48,033 nt of DNA from Oceanospirillaceae bacterium (lineage in GTDB: Bacteria > Pseudomonadota > Gammaproteobacteria > Pseudomonadales > Oceanobacteraceae): NCBI GenBank assembly GCA_024234265.1, contig JACKOM010000016.1:1-48033 (forward strand), in the 5' to 3' direction. The notes under the pieces are model-generated. The model worked only from the letters and a program-made list of their open reading frames with translations, ran no database searches and was not told the DNA's origin. Positions 14,954 to 24,063 of the stretch are shown here, one piece after another. Position 1 is the first letter of the stretch. Every line of letters begins with the position of its first letter. The position numbers were made by a program, and so were the translations under genes.

Positions 14954-15706
14954 ATGTGGAACTACCTGAAACGGCTTTACCACAAAATGGGTTCCCCAAA
15001 GTGGTTTTATGACATCAGCAATAAATGGCTGCCCTGGCTGATCGGTGTGGGCTGCCTGCTGATGGGTGTTGGCCTGGTGTGGGGCCTGGCCTATGCACCT
15101 GCGGATTATCTGCAGGGCAACAGCTTCCGTATTATTTATATCCATGTGCCTGCGGCGATCGTGGCGCAGAGCTGTTATATGCTCATGGCCGTGGCGGGTT
15201 TGGTGGCCATGGTGTGGCGTATGAAAATTGCCTTCTGGGTGATGCGCGCCGCCGCGCCGATTGGTGTGAGTGTCACGGCCATCGCCCTGTTTACCGGTGC
15301 CATCTGGGGTAAACCTACCTGGGGTACCTGGTGGGTGTGGGATGCCCGTCTGACCTCCATGTTAATCCTGCTGTTTTTATATTTCGGGGTGATTGCCCTG
15401 TATAACGCCATTGAAGATGACGAACTGGCGAACAAAGCTGGCGCGATACTGTCTATCGTCGGCGTGATTAATATCCCGATCATCAAATACTCAGTGGAAT
15501 GGTGGAATACCCTGCATCAGCCGGCCACCATCACCCTGACCAAAAAGCCCACCATGGCACCTGAGATGTTTATTCCCCTGGTGTTAACCATCGTTGGTTT
15601 TTATTGCTGGTTCGCGGTGTGGTTAATTCTGCGTACCCAGAATGAAATTTTATGGCGTGAACGTCGTACCAAATGGGTACAGCAGGTAACTAACCATGTT
15701 CTTTGA
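14954..15706 (+). CDS. ccmC: Heme exporter protein CcmC
   Basis: Membrane protein that presents heme to CcmE in the periplasm; 250 residues. It has the tryptophan-rich heme-handling signature WGKPTWGTWWVWDARLTS and two flanking His regions (IIYIHVPAA; TLHQPA). Six membrane helices are visible. The start ATG 14954 lies immediately after the ccmB stop; an in-frame upstream ATG (14939) would overlap ccmB. Its 3' end overlaps ccmD by 11 bases. Confidence 0.97.
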   Translation: MWNYLKRLYHKMGSPKWFYDISNKWLPWLIGVGCLLMGVGLVWGLAYAPADYLQGNSFRIIYIHVPAAIVAQSCYMLMAVAGLVAMVWRMKIAFWVMRAAAPIGVSVTAIALFTGAIWGKPTWGTWWVWDARLTSMLILLFLYFGVIALYNAIEDDELANKAGAILSIVGVINIPIIKYSVEWWNTLHQPATITLTKKPTMAPEMFIPLVLTIVGFYCWFAVWLILRTQNEILWRERRTKWVQQVTNHVL

Positions 15707-15869
15707 ATCGATCGGTGATTTTTTCGCAATGGGCGGCCATGGCTTTTATGTCTGGTTGTCCTATGGCCTCAGCTTTGTGCTGATTGCCGCCAATTTCATC
15801 ATGCCGGTGTTAAAGCGCAAACAGCTGCGCCGGGATATGGCCCGCTTAAGCCGTAGGGAGCAAAACTGA
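15696..15869 (+). CDS. ccmD: Heme exporter protein CcmD
   Basis: A small membrane protein (57 residues) that helps release holo-CcmE from CcmABC. The product has a single helix (YVWLSYGLSFVLIAANFIM) flanked by an N-terminal FFAMGGHG and a basic tail (KRKQLRRDMARLSRRE), the standard CcmD layout. It starts at ATG 15696 inside the end of ccmC, and its stop TGA shares a base with the ATG of ccmE at 15869. Confidence 0.92.
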   Translation: MFFESIGDFFAMGGHGFYVWLSYGLSFVLIAANFIMPVLKRKQLRRDMARLSRREQN

Positions 15870-16330
15870 TGCATCCGCAACGTAAACAACGTTTGTTAAT
15901 TATTTTATTTGTGCTGGCCGGTATCGGCATTGCCGTGGGCCTGATGCTCTACGCATTAAAAGAAAACATTAACCTGTTTTATACCCCAACCCAGATGGCC
16001 AACGGCGAAGTGCCCGCCGACCGTTTAGTTCGTGCTGGTGGTTTAGTGGTGGTGGGTTCGCTGCAGCGTGATCCAAACAGTTTATTGGCCACATTTAAAG
16101 TGACCGATGGTGTTGCGGAAGTCACCATTCAGTACAGCGGCATACTGCCGGATTTATTCCGTGAAGGGCAGGGTATTGTCGCCATGGGTAAATTAAATGC
16201 ACAGGGTGTATTTATTGCCAGTGAAGTGCTCGCCAAACACGACGAAAAATACATGCCACCTGAAGTGACCCATGCCTTAGAGCAGGCACATAAAGATGGC
16301 AAACAAGATCTTGAAAGTGCAAGGGACTGA
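15869..16330 (+). CDS. ccmE: Cytochrome c-type biogenesis heme chaperone CcmE
   Basis: Periplasmic, membrane-anchored heme chaperone of 153 residues. It has an N-terminal helix (LLIILFVLAGIGIAVGLMLYAL) and an OB-fold domain. The covalent heme-binding histidine is H124 in AKHDEKYMPP, with Y128 as the conserved tyrosine of HxxxY. It starts one base into the ccmD stop codon and is followed 2 bases later by ccmF. Confidence 0.97.
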   Translation: MHPQRKQRLLIILFVLAGIGIAVGLMLYALKENINLFYTPTQMANGEVPADRLVRAGGLVVVGSLQRDPNSLLATFKVTDGVAEVTIQYSGILPDLFREGQGIVAMGKLNAQGVFIASEVLAKHDEKYMPPEVTHALEQAHKDGKQDLESARD

Positions 16331-16332
16331 TT

Positions 16333-18282
16333 ATGATTCCTGAATTAGGCCACCTTGCCTTAATTATCGCCATGGGTATGTCGCTGCTCGCGGTTGCCAT
16401 TCCGCTAATCGGTGCACAGCGCGGTTATGAGAACTGGATGCACATGGCGCGCCCTTTAACCTGGGCGTATTCATTATTTTTAACCCTGTCATTTGGCGCA
16501 CTGGCACTGGCTTTTGTGCAGGATGATTTTTCCGTGGCTTATATCGCCAAAAACTCCAACTCCCTGTTGCCGGTGCAATATAAAATTTCCGCGGTGTGGG
16601 GCTCCCACGAGGGCTCATTATTACTTTGGGTTTTATTGTTGTCGTTCTGGGCCGTGGCGGTGAGTATTTTCAGTAAACGTCTGCCCTTGGATGTGCTGGC
16701 CCGTGCCCTTGCGGTAATGGCGCTGATTGGTCTGGGTTTTGAATTATTTTTATTATTAACTTCCAACCCGTTTTTACGCATTCTGCCAAATTCACCGCTT
16801 GATGGTGGTGATTTAAATCCGCTGTTACAGGATTTTGGCCTGATAGTGCACCCACCCATGTTGTATATGGGATATGTGGGTTTTGCGGTGTCATTTGCTT
16901 TTGCGATTGCAGCCTTAATGACTGGCCGCCTTGATGCGGCATGGGCCCGTTGGTCGCGCCCCTGGACAACCCTGGCGTGGGCTTTTTTAAGTCTGGGTAT
17001 CGCTCTCGGCAGCTGGTGGGCCTATTACGAATTAGGCTGGGGCGGCTGGTGGTTCTGGGATCCGGTGGAAAATGCCTCTTTTATGCCATGGTTAGTGGGT
17101 ACTGCGTTAATTCACTCCCTTGCGGTGACAGAAAAACGCGGCGCATTTAAAAGCTGGACATTATTACTGGCGATTTTTGCATTTTCCCTGAGTTTGCTCG
17201 GTACATTCCTGGTGCGCTCCGGCGTATTAAATTCCGTGCATGCGTTTGCCAGTGACCCGGGCCGCGGTTTATTTATTCTTGCCCTGCTGACTATTTGTAT
17301 CGGCGGCTCATTGCTGCTGTATGCGATTAAAGCCCCGAGCGTTGTTACCAAAGTCAGTTTCAGCTGGTTATCCCGTGAATCTTTCCTGCTGATGAATAAC
17401 CTGTTGCTGGTGATTGTCGCTTCAATGGTGCTGCTGGGCACATTATTCCCGCTGATTGCCGACTTCTTTTTCGCCACGAAAATTTCCGTCGGCCCACCGT
17501 ACTTCAATTTATTCTTTGTGCCCATGATGTCCCTGCTGGTGATTTTAATGAACGTGGGTGTGGTGGCGCGCTGGAAAAAAACCAGCGCTAACGTGTTTGT
17601 GCAAAGTCTGTGGCCTGCCATGGCGATTGCCATCATTATGTGTATTGCATTCCCGCTGGTTTATGGCCGCGAATTAAATTATCACGTGATCTGGGGTGTA
17701 GCCCTGTGCAGCTGGTTAATTGCCGGCACATTGCTCGATTTATGGCGTAAGGCTCAGCACAGCGCTGGCCTGGTGCAGGGTTTTAAACGCATTAAACCCA
17801 GTTATTACGGCATGGTGCTTGGTCACCTCGGTGTTGCGGTAACCGCCATGGGTATTGCGGTGGTATCCAATTACACACTAGAAAAAGACGTGCGCATGGT
17901 GCCGGGTGACAGCATCAGCCTTGTTAATTACGAATTTAAATTTGATGGTGTTGAAAAACGTCAGGGCCCTAACTACATCGCCGATCACGGCACGATTGAA
18001 GTTTACGATGGCACTGAGTTGTACACAGTATTGCACCCGCAAAAACGTAATTACCCGGTTGCGCGTAACGTCATGACCGAAGCCGATATTCAGCCCGGTT
18101 TATTCCGTGATTTATACGTAGCTTTAGGTGAACCACTGGAAAATGGTGCCTGGGCGGTGCGTGTGCATTACAAACCCTATGTACGCTGGTTGTGGCTGGG
18201 TGCGATTTTAATGGCACTGGGCGGCCTGCTGGCGGTGTCTGATCGTCGTTACCGTCTTGCCGTCAAAGGAGAAGCGCAGTGA
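16333..18282 (+). CDS. ccmF: Cytochrome c heme lyase subunit CcmF
   Basis: Large polytopic membrane protein (649 residues, about 13-15 helices) that receives heme from CcmE and, with CcmH/CcmI, joins it to apocytochrome c. Signatures are WGSHEGSLLLW, the periplasmic WWD domain WGGWWFWDPVENASFMPWL, and histidines in VHPPMLYMGYVGF and HSLAVTEKRG. The soluble C-terminal loop and last helix are present. It overlaps ccmG by ATGA-type coupling. Confidence 0.97.
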   Translation: MIPELGHLALIIAMGMSLLAVAIPLIGAQRGYENWMHMARPLTWAYSLFLTLSFGALALAFVQDDFSVAYIAKNSNSLLPVQYKISAVWGSHEGSLLLWVLLLSFWAVAVSIFSKRLPLDVLARALAVMALIGLGFELFLLLTSNPFLRILPNSPLDGGDLNPLLQDFGLIVHPPMLYMGYVGFAVSFAFAIAALMTGRLDAAWARWSRPWTTLAWAFLSLGIALGSWWAYYELGWGGWWFWDPVENASFMPWLVGTALIHSLAVTEKRGAFKSWTLLLAIFAFSLSLLGTFLVRSGVLNSVHAFASDPGRGLFILALLTICIGGSLLLYAIKAPSVVTKVSFSWLSRESFLLMNNLLLVIVASMVLLGTLFPLIADFFFATKISVGPPYFNLFFVPMMSLLVILMNVGVVARWKKTSANVFVQSLWPAMAIAIIMCIAFPLVYGRELNYHVIWGVALCSWLIAGTLLDLWRKAQHSAGLVQGFKRIKPSYYGMVLGHLGVAVTAMGIAVVSNYTLEKDVRMVPGDSISLVNYEFKFDGVEKRQGPNYIADHGTIEVYDGTELYTVLHPQKRNYPVARNVMTEADIQPGLFRDLYVALGEPLENGAWAVRVHYKPYVRWLWLGAILMALGGLLAVSDRRYRLAVKGEAQ

Positions 18283-18806
18283 AACGTGCCCTGTTATTTA
18301 TTCCTTTTGGTATTTTTATTGTTTTAGGGTTTTTCCTCTGGAAAGGTTTATACCTTGATCCGAAGGACGTGCCTTCTGCATTAGTAGGCAAAACATTTCC
18401 CGCATTTGATTTACCCGATTTAATGTCTGAGCAGCGTTATCAGCAAAATTTAATGACAGGTAAAGTGCAACTGGTCAACGTTTGGGGCACCTGGTGTGTG
18501 TCATGCAAAATTGAGCATCCCTATCTGGTGCAAAAAGCCGCTGAAGGTGTTTCGGTTATCGGCATCAGTTACAAAGATGACGACGAAGCTGCGCGCCGCT
18601 GGTTAAACGATTTAGGTAATCCCTATGCCGCAGTGGTGGTGGATGCCGAAGGTCTGCTGGCTTTGGATCTGGGTGTTACCGGTGCACCGGAAACCTTTAT
18701 CGTCGATGCCAACGGTATTATCCGCTACAAATTTACCGGTGTGATTACCGCCGCCAACTGGGCTGTGATTGCTGAACAAATGAAATTAGCGGAGCAGGCA
18801 TTATGA
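18279..18806 (+). CDS. ccmG: Thiol:disulfide interchange protein CcmG/DsbE
   Basis: Membrane-anchored periplasmic thioredoxin-fold protein (175 residues) that keeps apocytochrome c or CcmH cysteines reduced. One N-terminal helix (LLFIPFGIFIVLGFFLWKG) is followed by the active site WGTWCVSC (C73, C76) and the cis-proline loop GAPETF. The VS between the cysteines differs from the common PT or PP and could shift the redox potential. It overlaps both neighbours by 4 bases. Confidence 0.96.
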   Translation: MKRALLFIPFGIFIVLGFFLWKGLYLDPKDVPSALVGKTFPAFDLPDLMSEQRYQQNLMTGKVQLVNVWGTWCVSCKIEHPYLVQKAAEGVSVIGISYKDDDEAARRWLNDLGNPYAAVVVDAEGLLALDLGVTGAPETFIVDANGIIRYKFTGVITAANWAVIAEQMKLAEQAL

Positions 18807-19276
18807 AATGGCTTTGCCTGACTTTTGTCTTGTTCATGTCCAACGCTTTTGCGGTGGTGGACGGTTACCAGTACCAGTTTGAAAATGCCGAATTGCAGGC
18901 GCGTTTCGATCAGCTTGCCAATGATTTGCGCTGCCCTAAATGCCAGAACCAAAACCTCGCGGATTCCCACGCGCAGGTTGCGGCGGATTTACGCAAGCAG
19001 CTGTATCAGCAAATTGAAGCGGGTAAAGACGACCAGCAAATTCTCGATTACATGGTCGAGCGTTACGGTGATTTTGTGCTGTACCGCCCACGGGTAAATA
19101 CCATGACCTATGTATTGTGGTTTGGCCCTGCATTGCTGGGTGTGGTGGCATTGCTGACTTTTATCGTAATCGTGGTGCGCCGCCGTAAAAACACTGCCGA
19201 GGCTGCGGTGCAAGAGTTAGATGATGCGCAGCGTGACCGTCTGAACGCTTTATTACAGGACAATAAAAATGATTAG
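18803..19276 (+). CDS. ccmH: Cytochrome c maturation protein CcmH
   Basis: Periplasmic thiol oxidoreductase (157 residues) with a signal peptide (WLCLTFVLFMSNAFA). Its LRCPKCQNQNLADSHA carries the CxxC C44/C47, followed by VERYGDFVLYRP and a C-terminal membrane helix (YVLWFGPALLGVVALLTFIVIVV). This is the short form: the TPR part fused in E. coli CcmH is a separate gene here (ccmI), which overlaps the end by 8 bases. Confidence 0.97.
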   Translation: MKWLCLTFVLFMSNAFAVVDGYQYQFENAELQARFDQLANDLRCPKCQNQNLADSHAQVAADLRKQLYQQIEAGKDDQQILDYMVERYGDFVLYRPRVNTMTYVLWFGPALLGVVALLTFIVIVVRRRKNTAEAAVQELDDAQRDRLNALLQDNKND

Positions 19277-20495
19277 TTTATGGCTGGGTGCAGCATTATT
19301 GCTGGTACTGGCAATGGCATTTTTATGGTTGCCGGCCAAACGTAAAACGCAGGATGTGGACCGTAAAGCCACAAACGTGGTGATTTTTAAAGACCGCCTT
19401 GCTGAATTAAATACTGAACGGGAAGAAGGGCGCATTTCACAGGATGAATTTAACCAGCTGAAAGTCGAGTTGGAGCGCAACCTGCTGGATGACGCAGTGG
19501 ATATCAATGCCAGCATTAAAAATGGCGGGCGTTGGGTTGCCCCCGCGGCAGCCCTGTTTTTAATTGTGCTCAGCGCCGCTATGTACTGGAAATTAGGTGC
19601 TTATCAGCAGCTGCAATTAACTGGCCTGTTAAAACGCATGTCATCCCCCGAGGCTAATGCGCAGGATTTAACCGCCCTGACCAGCGCCCTGGAAACCCAG
19701 ATTGCCAATCACCCGGATGATCTGGAAAACGAATTCCTGCTGGCACGTATTTATGCGGATTCCGAAGCCTACGACAAAGCTGTGCAGTTATTCTCACAGA
19801 TTCTGCAGCAATTACCGCCTGAAGCGACCATGGATCGTGCAGCCACATTAGCGCAGTTAGGTCAGGCTCAGTTTTTTGCCAATGGCCGTAAACTGGATAA
19901 AGCCACCGAGTCTTTATTAAAAGATGCTGTGGATTTAAATCCGGAAGAATCCGCCGCGTTAGGTTTATTAGGTATTGCTGCCTATGAGCGCACGGATTAC
20001 CGCGTTGCGATTGATTACTGGAATAAATTATTAGCCATTACCCCGGAGAGCCAGGAGTCCATGGCCATCCGTGGTGGTATTGAACAGGCCAAACAACAGC
20101 TCGCAGCCCGTGGTGATGTTTATGTGGAGCCGGTAAAAGCGGCTGTTACCACCACACGCTTGCTGGTGAGTGTGGATATCAGCGCCGAGCTGAAAAAGTC
20201 CCTGCCGGCGAATGCGACCCTATTTGTATTGGCCAAAGCCATGAATGGCCCGAAAATTCCTCTCGCTGTACATAAAGCACCGTTGTCGACTTTCCCGCTG
20301 ACCGTTGAGCTGAATGATGGCATGGCGATGATGCCCACTTTAAAAATTTCCGAATTTGAAAAAGTGCAGATCATTGCCCGTATCAGTACCTCAGGTGAGG
20401 CCATGGCAAAACCCGGTGATTTACAGGGTGAAACCGATAACGTAGTGGTTAAGGATGGTAAAACCAGCGTTGTTATTAATTCACTGGTGCCCTGA
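19269..20495 (+). CDS. ccmI: TPR apocytochrome chaperone CcmI
   Basis: A 408-residue protein that binds the C-terminus of apocytochrome c and delivers it to the CcmF/H lyase. There is an N-terminal helix (LGAALLLVLAMAFLWL), a leucine-zipper-like cytoplasmic loop (VVIFKDRLAELNTEREEGRIS, the conserved CcmI start), then a second helix (WVAPAAALFLIVLSAAMYW) and TPR repeats around residues 130-265 (NEFLLARIYADSEAYDKAVQLF; LGLLGIAAYERTDYRVAIDYW). A beta-rich C-terminal domain follows. It ends the ccm operon; tapT begins 5 bases later. Confidence 0.93.
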   Translation: MISLWLGAALLLVLAMAFLWLPAKRKTQDVDRKATNVVIFKDRLAELNTEREEGRISQDEFNQLKVELERNLLDDAVDINASIKNGGRWVAPAAALFLIVLSAAMYWKLGAYQQLQLTGLLKRMSSPEANAQDLTALTSALETQIANHPDDLENEFLLARIYADSEAYDKAVQLFSQILQQLPPEATMDRAATLAQLGQAQFFANGRKLDKATESLLKDAVDLNPEESAALGLLGIAAYERTDYRVAIDYWNKLLAITPESQESMAIRGGIEQAKQQLAARGDVYVEPVKAAVTTTRLLVSVDISAELKKSLPANATLFVLAKAMNGPKIPLAVHKAPLSTFPLTVELNDGMAMMPTLKISEFEKVQIIARISTSGEAMAKPGDLQGETDNVVVKDGKTSVVINSLVP

Positions 20496-20500
20496 TCTGC

Positions 20501-21178
20501 ATGAAACCCTTCCGTGCTAAGGGCTCGAAGGTTATCCGCTGTAGCGGATGCCTTCTGGCCCGCGAATACTGTATTTGCCAGTTCAAAAAAAATACCCACG
20601 CCAAAGCGGAATTCTGGCTGCTCATGCATAAAGAAGAGCAATACAAGCCAAGTAATACCGGGCGTTTAATTGAAATGGTACTGCCTGAGCACAGCCGGCG
20701 TTTTATCTGGGCGAGCCGCACCGAGGCCGACCCTGAATTTCTCGCCATGCTGGCCGATGAACGCTACCAGCCCTATATTATTTTCCCCGATAACCGCCCC
20801 GGTTATGCTGAGCGTGTGGTGGATATAACCCAGGTAAATGCCCAGGCGAAAATCCCTGCATTTATTATTCTCGATGGTACCTGGCGGCAGGCCAGCCGTA
20901 TGTTCCGTCACAGCCTGTATTTACAGGATTTGCCCGTGCTCGGTATTCAGACTGAACGTGAAAGCCAGTATGGTTTGCGTGAGGCGCCGGAAGAGGGTGC
21001 TTTGTGCACGGTGGAAGTGGCGATTGAATTATTACGCCAGACCCATCAGGACCATGCGGCCCACATGCTGGATGAATTCTTCGAAGTGTTTAACCGCCAT
21101 TATGTGGCAGCGCGTAAATGGGTGGTCATTCCTGAAGCGGGAGTTGAAGTTAATAACGCAGAAAATACGGGGGAGTAA
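20501..21178 (+). CDS. tapT: DTW-domain tRNA-uridine aminocarboxypropyltransferase
   Basis: A 225-residue protein of the DTW family (COG3148, YfiP/TapT), which adds a 3-amino-3-carboxypropyl group from SAM to uridine 47 of some tRNAs. It has an N-terminal Cys motif CSGCLLAREYCIC (four Cys, probable metal or structural site), FWLLMHKEEQYKPSNTGRL, and the name-giving block LDGTWRQASRMF (D-x-T-W here as DGTW). It lies 5 bases after ccmI, so it is likely transcribed with the ccm operon although functionally unrelated. The terminator's loop contains its stop codon. Confidence 0.88.
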   Translation: MKPFRAKGSKVIRCSGCLLAREYCICQFKKNTHAKAEFWLLMHKEEQYKPSNTGRLIEMVLPEHSRRFIWASRTEADPEFLAMLADERYQPYIIFPDNRPGYAERVVDITQVNAQAKIPAFIILDGTWRQASRMFRHSLYLQDLPVLGIQTERESQYGLREAPEEGALCTVEVAIELLRQTHQDHAAHMLDEFFEVFNRHYVAARKWVVIPEAGVEVNNAENTGE

Positions 21179-21191
21179 TCCCCCGTATTTT
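21162..21191. terminator. Strong bidirectional terminator with the tapT stop codon in its loop
   Basis: AAAATACGGGGGA (21162-21174) - GTAA - TCCCCCGTATTTT (21179-21191) is a perfect 13-bp stem. The loop GTAA contains the TAA stop of tapT. The A/T runs on each side let it serve both the ccm/tapT operon and the opposing lipoprotein gene that ends at 21193. Confidence 0.93.
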
Positions 21192-21192
21192 A

Positions 21193-21792
21193 TTACAGCC
21201 AATAACCCATCAGGTTGTTATTGCTGCTGAGTAATTCCACCGCAGTGAAATCTGCATTTTCATGCAGCAACAAAATACCCTTGGCGACGAGGCATTTGCT
21301 CTGGCTGCTGAAACTGTGGAAATCCGCCACGCTCACCAGTTTCAGGCTGGCTTCACAATCTGCTGTTTTGAGGCTGGCACTGCCATCACTTTTCACGCTC
21401 AGAACCCCATCACCTAATTGGAAATCACCCTGCAGGCTGCTGCTTTGGGTTTCTTCACCGGCGGAGAGTGCATAGGTTTGTTCTGCCATGCTGCAGGTGA
21501 ATTGCTCAGCTGCTTCAGTGCAGATAAAACCATTGTCGAAATGCAGCTGATTATTTTTAAATTCAGCGTCACTCACACTGCGTTCATCGCGGTCATCATT
21601 CAGGCTTAATAATGCGGTATCCGGGCTGATCCACAGTTGCAGTTGCTGCGCCTGGTTATTGCTCACAAATTCCGCGTGGTAATAACCCTGATGAGCCTGC
21701 AGATAATCCGCCTGTGCGTTGTTTTTATGCTCGTCATTACAGGCCTGCAACAGGGGCAGGGTGGCGAGCATGATGCAATATAATTTTTTCAT
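21193..21792 (-). CDS. Hypothetical lipoprotein
   Basis: Unrecognised family, 199 residues. The leader MKKLYCIMLATLPLLQAC gives a lipobox (LQAC, Cys 18) followed by Asn-Asp. The mature protein looks like two beta-rich repeats (QLWISPDTALLSLNDD; LSVKSDGSASLKTADCEASL), with cysteines in GFICTEAAEQFTCSM, TADCEAS and SKCLVAKG that could form disulfides. It follows the SurE-like gene by 10 bases on the same strand and is probably co-transcribed with it. Confidence 0.75.
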   Translation of the reverse strand: MKKLYCIMLATLPLLQACNDEHKNNAQADYLQAHQGYYHAEFVSNNQAQQLQLWISPDTALLSLNDDRDERSVSDAEFKNNQLHFDNGFICTEAAEQFTCSMAEQTYALSAGEETQSSSLQGDFQLGDGVLSVKSDGSASLKTADCEASLKLVSVADFHSFSSQSKCLVAKGILLLHENADFTAVELLSSNNNLMGYWL

Positions 21793-21802
21793 CGTGCGCC
21801 CC

Positions 21803-22801
21803 TTATGGTTTCAGGTTACGCAGACGTTGTTTAACCAACGCAGATTTCACCTGGGTGGCCTGCACACTGGCCTGCATCGGGCTGATGGTGATGTAACCTT
21901 CCTCCAGCATCACAGCTTCACTGCGGCTGTCCTGGTCAGGAATGCGGGTGCTGTTCATATCCACACTCACCCCGGCTTTGCCGGCATAACTGGCCTGCGC
22001 CATGGCATAGGCCTGTGCAAATGTAGAGGCGTATCCTGCAGCCAGAATGCCGTTGGCCACGTAACCCATGGCGGTGCTGTCCTGGCTTAAATCGCTGTTA
22101 AAAAATACATCCATGCCACCGTTCCAGCCCACCTGGCTGAAGGTAAAACCTTTGTTGTTGGCCATATCTGCCGGGGTGTTGATGTTTAAACCGGTAAACA
22201 GGGGCAACAGGGGCTGATTGGCCGCGCGGTTGGTTTCCAGTTCAGCGATTACATCAATCACCGCATCGGCGACCAGGGCCGCATTTGTGGCATCGCTGGT
22301 TTCTGCGCTTACCGCAATAGCGGGAATACCCCGTGCCAGAGCAATGTTCGCTGCACCCAGGGTGCCGGAGGAGTTAGTCAGATAACCTAAGTTATTACCT
22401 TCGTTGGGGCCTGAAATGACCAAATCAGGGCTTTTGCCCCAGATTTCTGCCGCCAGCACATCAATGCCATACAGGGCTGCCATGACAGGGGTGCCTTCCA
22501 CATAATCCTTGAAGGCTTTAGTGGTATCGGTATCACCCACACAGGCTTTCTGGTCATCAATCTGGCTGCGGTCCAGGGTTACGGCTTTCAGGAAACTTAC
22601 CGCACCACCTTTGCCGCTCTGACCTGTGCAGGGGGCTGACATAATCACGTTATGGCCGGCGGCGGTGAGTTTATCGAACATCACCTGGATGTTGGCGGTG
22701 GACCAGCTGTCGTCGTTGGTCAGCACTATATTAAGGGCGCTGGCGTTCTGGCTTAACAGGGCGGCAGATAATGCCAGCAGACTGAAGGGATGTTTTAACA
22801 T
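21803..22801 (-). CDS. Exported SurE-family 5'/3'-nucleotidase or acid phosphatase
   Basis: A SurE-fold phosphatase of 332 residues with a signal peptide (LKHPFSLLALSAALLSQNASA), unlike cytoplasmic SurE of about 250 residues. Metal and catalytic residues are visible: NIVLTNDDSWSTANI (NDD metal pair), APCTGQSGKGGAVSF (active-site Ser), and SGPNEGNNLG (Asn loop). The start ATG 22801 has AAGGAG at optimal distance; the longer frame to 22855 has none. Location implies it hydrolyses nucleotides or other phosphate esters in the periplasm. The lipoprotein gene follows closely. Confidence 0.9.
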   Translation of the reverse strand: MLKHPFSLLALSAALLSQNASALNIVLTNDDSWSTANIQVMFDKLTAAGHNVIMSAPCTGQSGKGGAVSFLKAVTLDRSQIDDQKACVGDTDTTKAFKDYVEGTPVMAALYGIDVLAAEIWGKSPDLVISGPNEGNNLGYLTNSSGTLGAANIALARGIPAIAVSAETSDATNAALVADAVIDVIAELETNRAANQPLLPLFTGLNINTPADMANNKGFTFSQVGWNGGMDVFFNSDLSQDSTAMGYVANGILAAGYASTFAQAYAMAQASYAGKAGVSVDMNSTRIPDQDSRSEAVMLEEGYITISPMQASVQATQVKSALVKQRLRNLKP

Positions 22802-22860
22802 GGGTTTCTCCTTGGGTGTGTTTGTTGTGCACACTTTCGGATTGGCCCATTGCACTTGGG

Positions 22861-24063
22861 TTAATTACATCTCTCTGTGATTTCAGAGATATCTTTTTCT
22901 GCGCCGCCAGGGCTTAACAGTATCTGCTGAGGCGCCAATAAAAGCGCATAACGGTAGCGTGCGGTGGCCTGATCCCGCTCCGCACTGAACAGGTAGGGGG
23001 CTGCAAGTTCACCGAGCCTGGCATGCAGTTCGTCTTTTATTTTGTTGCGGTTCTGATCGAGGGTTTTACCTTTCAGGCCGTTTTCCTGCAGATCGTTGAT
23101 TGCTTTACTGTGCCCCTGCCACTGTTGCATGAGGCTGGCGAGGGCCTCACCTTCGTGGCGGTCAGGGCGTTGCTGGGCCGGGTTCACATAGGCGGGCAAA
23201 CCCTGTACACGCCGTTTTGCATACCAGTAGAAATAAAACAATGGTGTACGTGGCAGCACCACCGGCAGGCCATGCACCAATACCCGGTTAGCGGCCAGAT
23301 CAAAAATCAGTTGTGACTCTGCGCGGGCAATGTGCAGCGCGTCAGGCAGATCATGCCCGGCGAGTAACGCGGCGCGCAGCCAGGGTAATTGCGCACTTTC
23401 TAATGTATTTACCTGCGCATCCTGCGCGAGGCTTAAACATTGCCCGGCGGGCAGTTGCCCGAGTTCATCCTCTGTGCCGAGGGTTTCAGCCAGAGCCAGA
23501 CGGGCGTTGGGCAGGGGATGCTGGCGTAATAATTCACTGGCATGTTGTGATGAAACGCCTTGGGCCTGCAGACGATTACGCCAGTTTTGAATATGTAATA
23601 AGCCACCGTCGGGCAGCAGGCGTTGCAAGAGTATTTGTAACAGGGCAAACAATATTGCGCAGCCGCCTAAAACGGGCCAGTTCAGGGCGGTATGCAGTTG
23701 CAGGCTGAGGTGTAAATACTGGCCTGCCAGGGGAATAAAAAATTCCCCGCTGCGGGTGCTTTTTTCCACCTGATTTTGCATTTCTAACTGCACATTTTTA
23801 AGGGCGCATTCGCGGAATAAATTCACCCCTGCTCGGCCCGAGCAGCCCAGCTGTGTTGCGTTTTCCAATTGCCGGCTGATATCCGCCAGGGTTTGCCTTG
23901 CATCATGGGCATTGGTCAGTGCTGCCTGCAGGCTGGCGGGCAGTTGTGCCTGCAACTGATGATGTAAGTCCTGCTGCAGGCTCCAGCGTGCAAGCAGAAT
24001 TAAAAGCCCACACAACATCAGGCTGATGAGGGTGATACGTAAATAAGCTAATTGTTGCATCAC
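22861..24063 (-). CDS. Two-helix membrane protein with a winged-helix-like cytoplasmic domain
   Basis: A 400-residue protein of unknown family. Membrane helices lie at ~8-27 and ~130-148, with a ~100-residue periplasmic region between (two cysteines, C74 and C86), a sensor-like layout. The cytoplasmic part ends in a domain (252-383) with FDLAANRVLVHGLPVVLPRTPLFYFYW and NRNKIKDELHARLGELAAPY then RYRYALLLAP. This resembles winged-helix modules, and closely recalls the C-terminal domain of CRISPR-linked NE0113-type proteins. No kinase or GGDEF motif is present. Its start (GTG 24063 or ATG 24060) overlaps the stop of the substrate-binding-like gene. A membrane-bound one-component regulator is my inference. 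Confidence 0.62.
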   Translation of the reverse strand: MMQQLAYLRITLISLMLCGLLILLARWSLQQDLHHQLQAQLPASLQAALTNAHDARQTLADISRQLENATQLGCSGRAGVNLFRECALKNVQLEMQNQVEKSTRSGEFFIPLAGQYLHLSLQLHTALNWPVLGGCAILFALLQILLQRLLPDGGLLHIQNWRNRLQAQGVSSQHASELLRQHPLPNARLALAETLGTEDELGQLPAGQCLSLAQDAQVNTLESAQLPWLRAALLAGHDLPDALHIARAESQLIFDLAANRVLVHGLPVVLPRTPLFYFYWYAKRRVQGLPAYVNPAQQRPDRHEGEALASLMQQWQGHSKAINDLQENGLKGKTLDQNRNKIKDELHARLGELAAPYLFSAERDQATARYRYALLLAPQQILLSPGGAEKDISEITERCN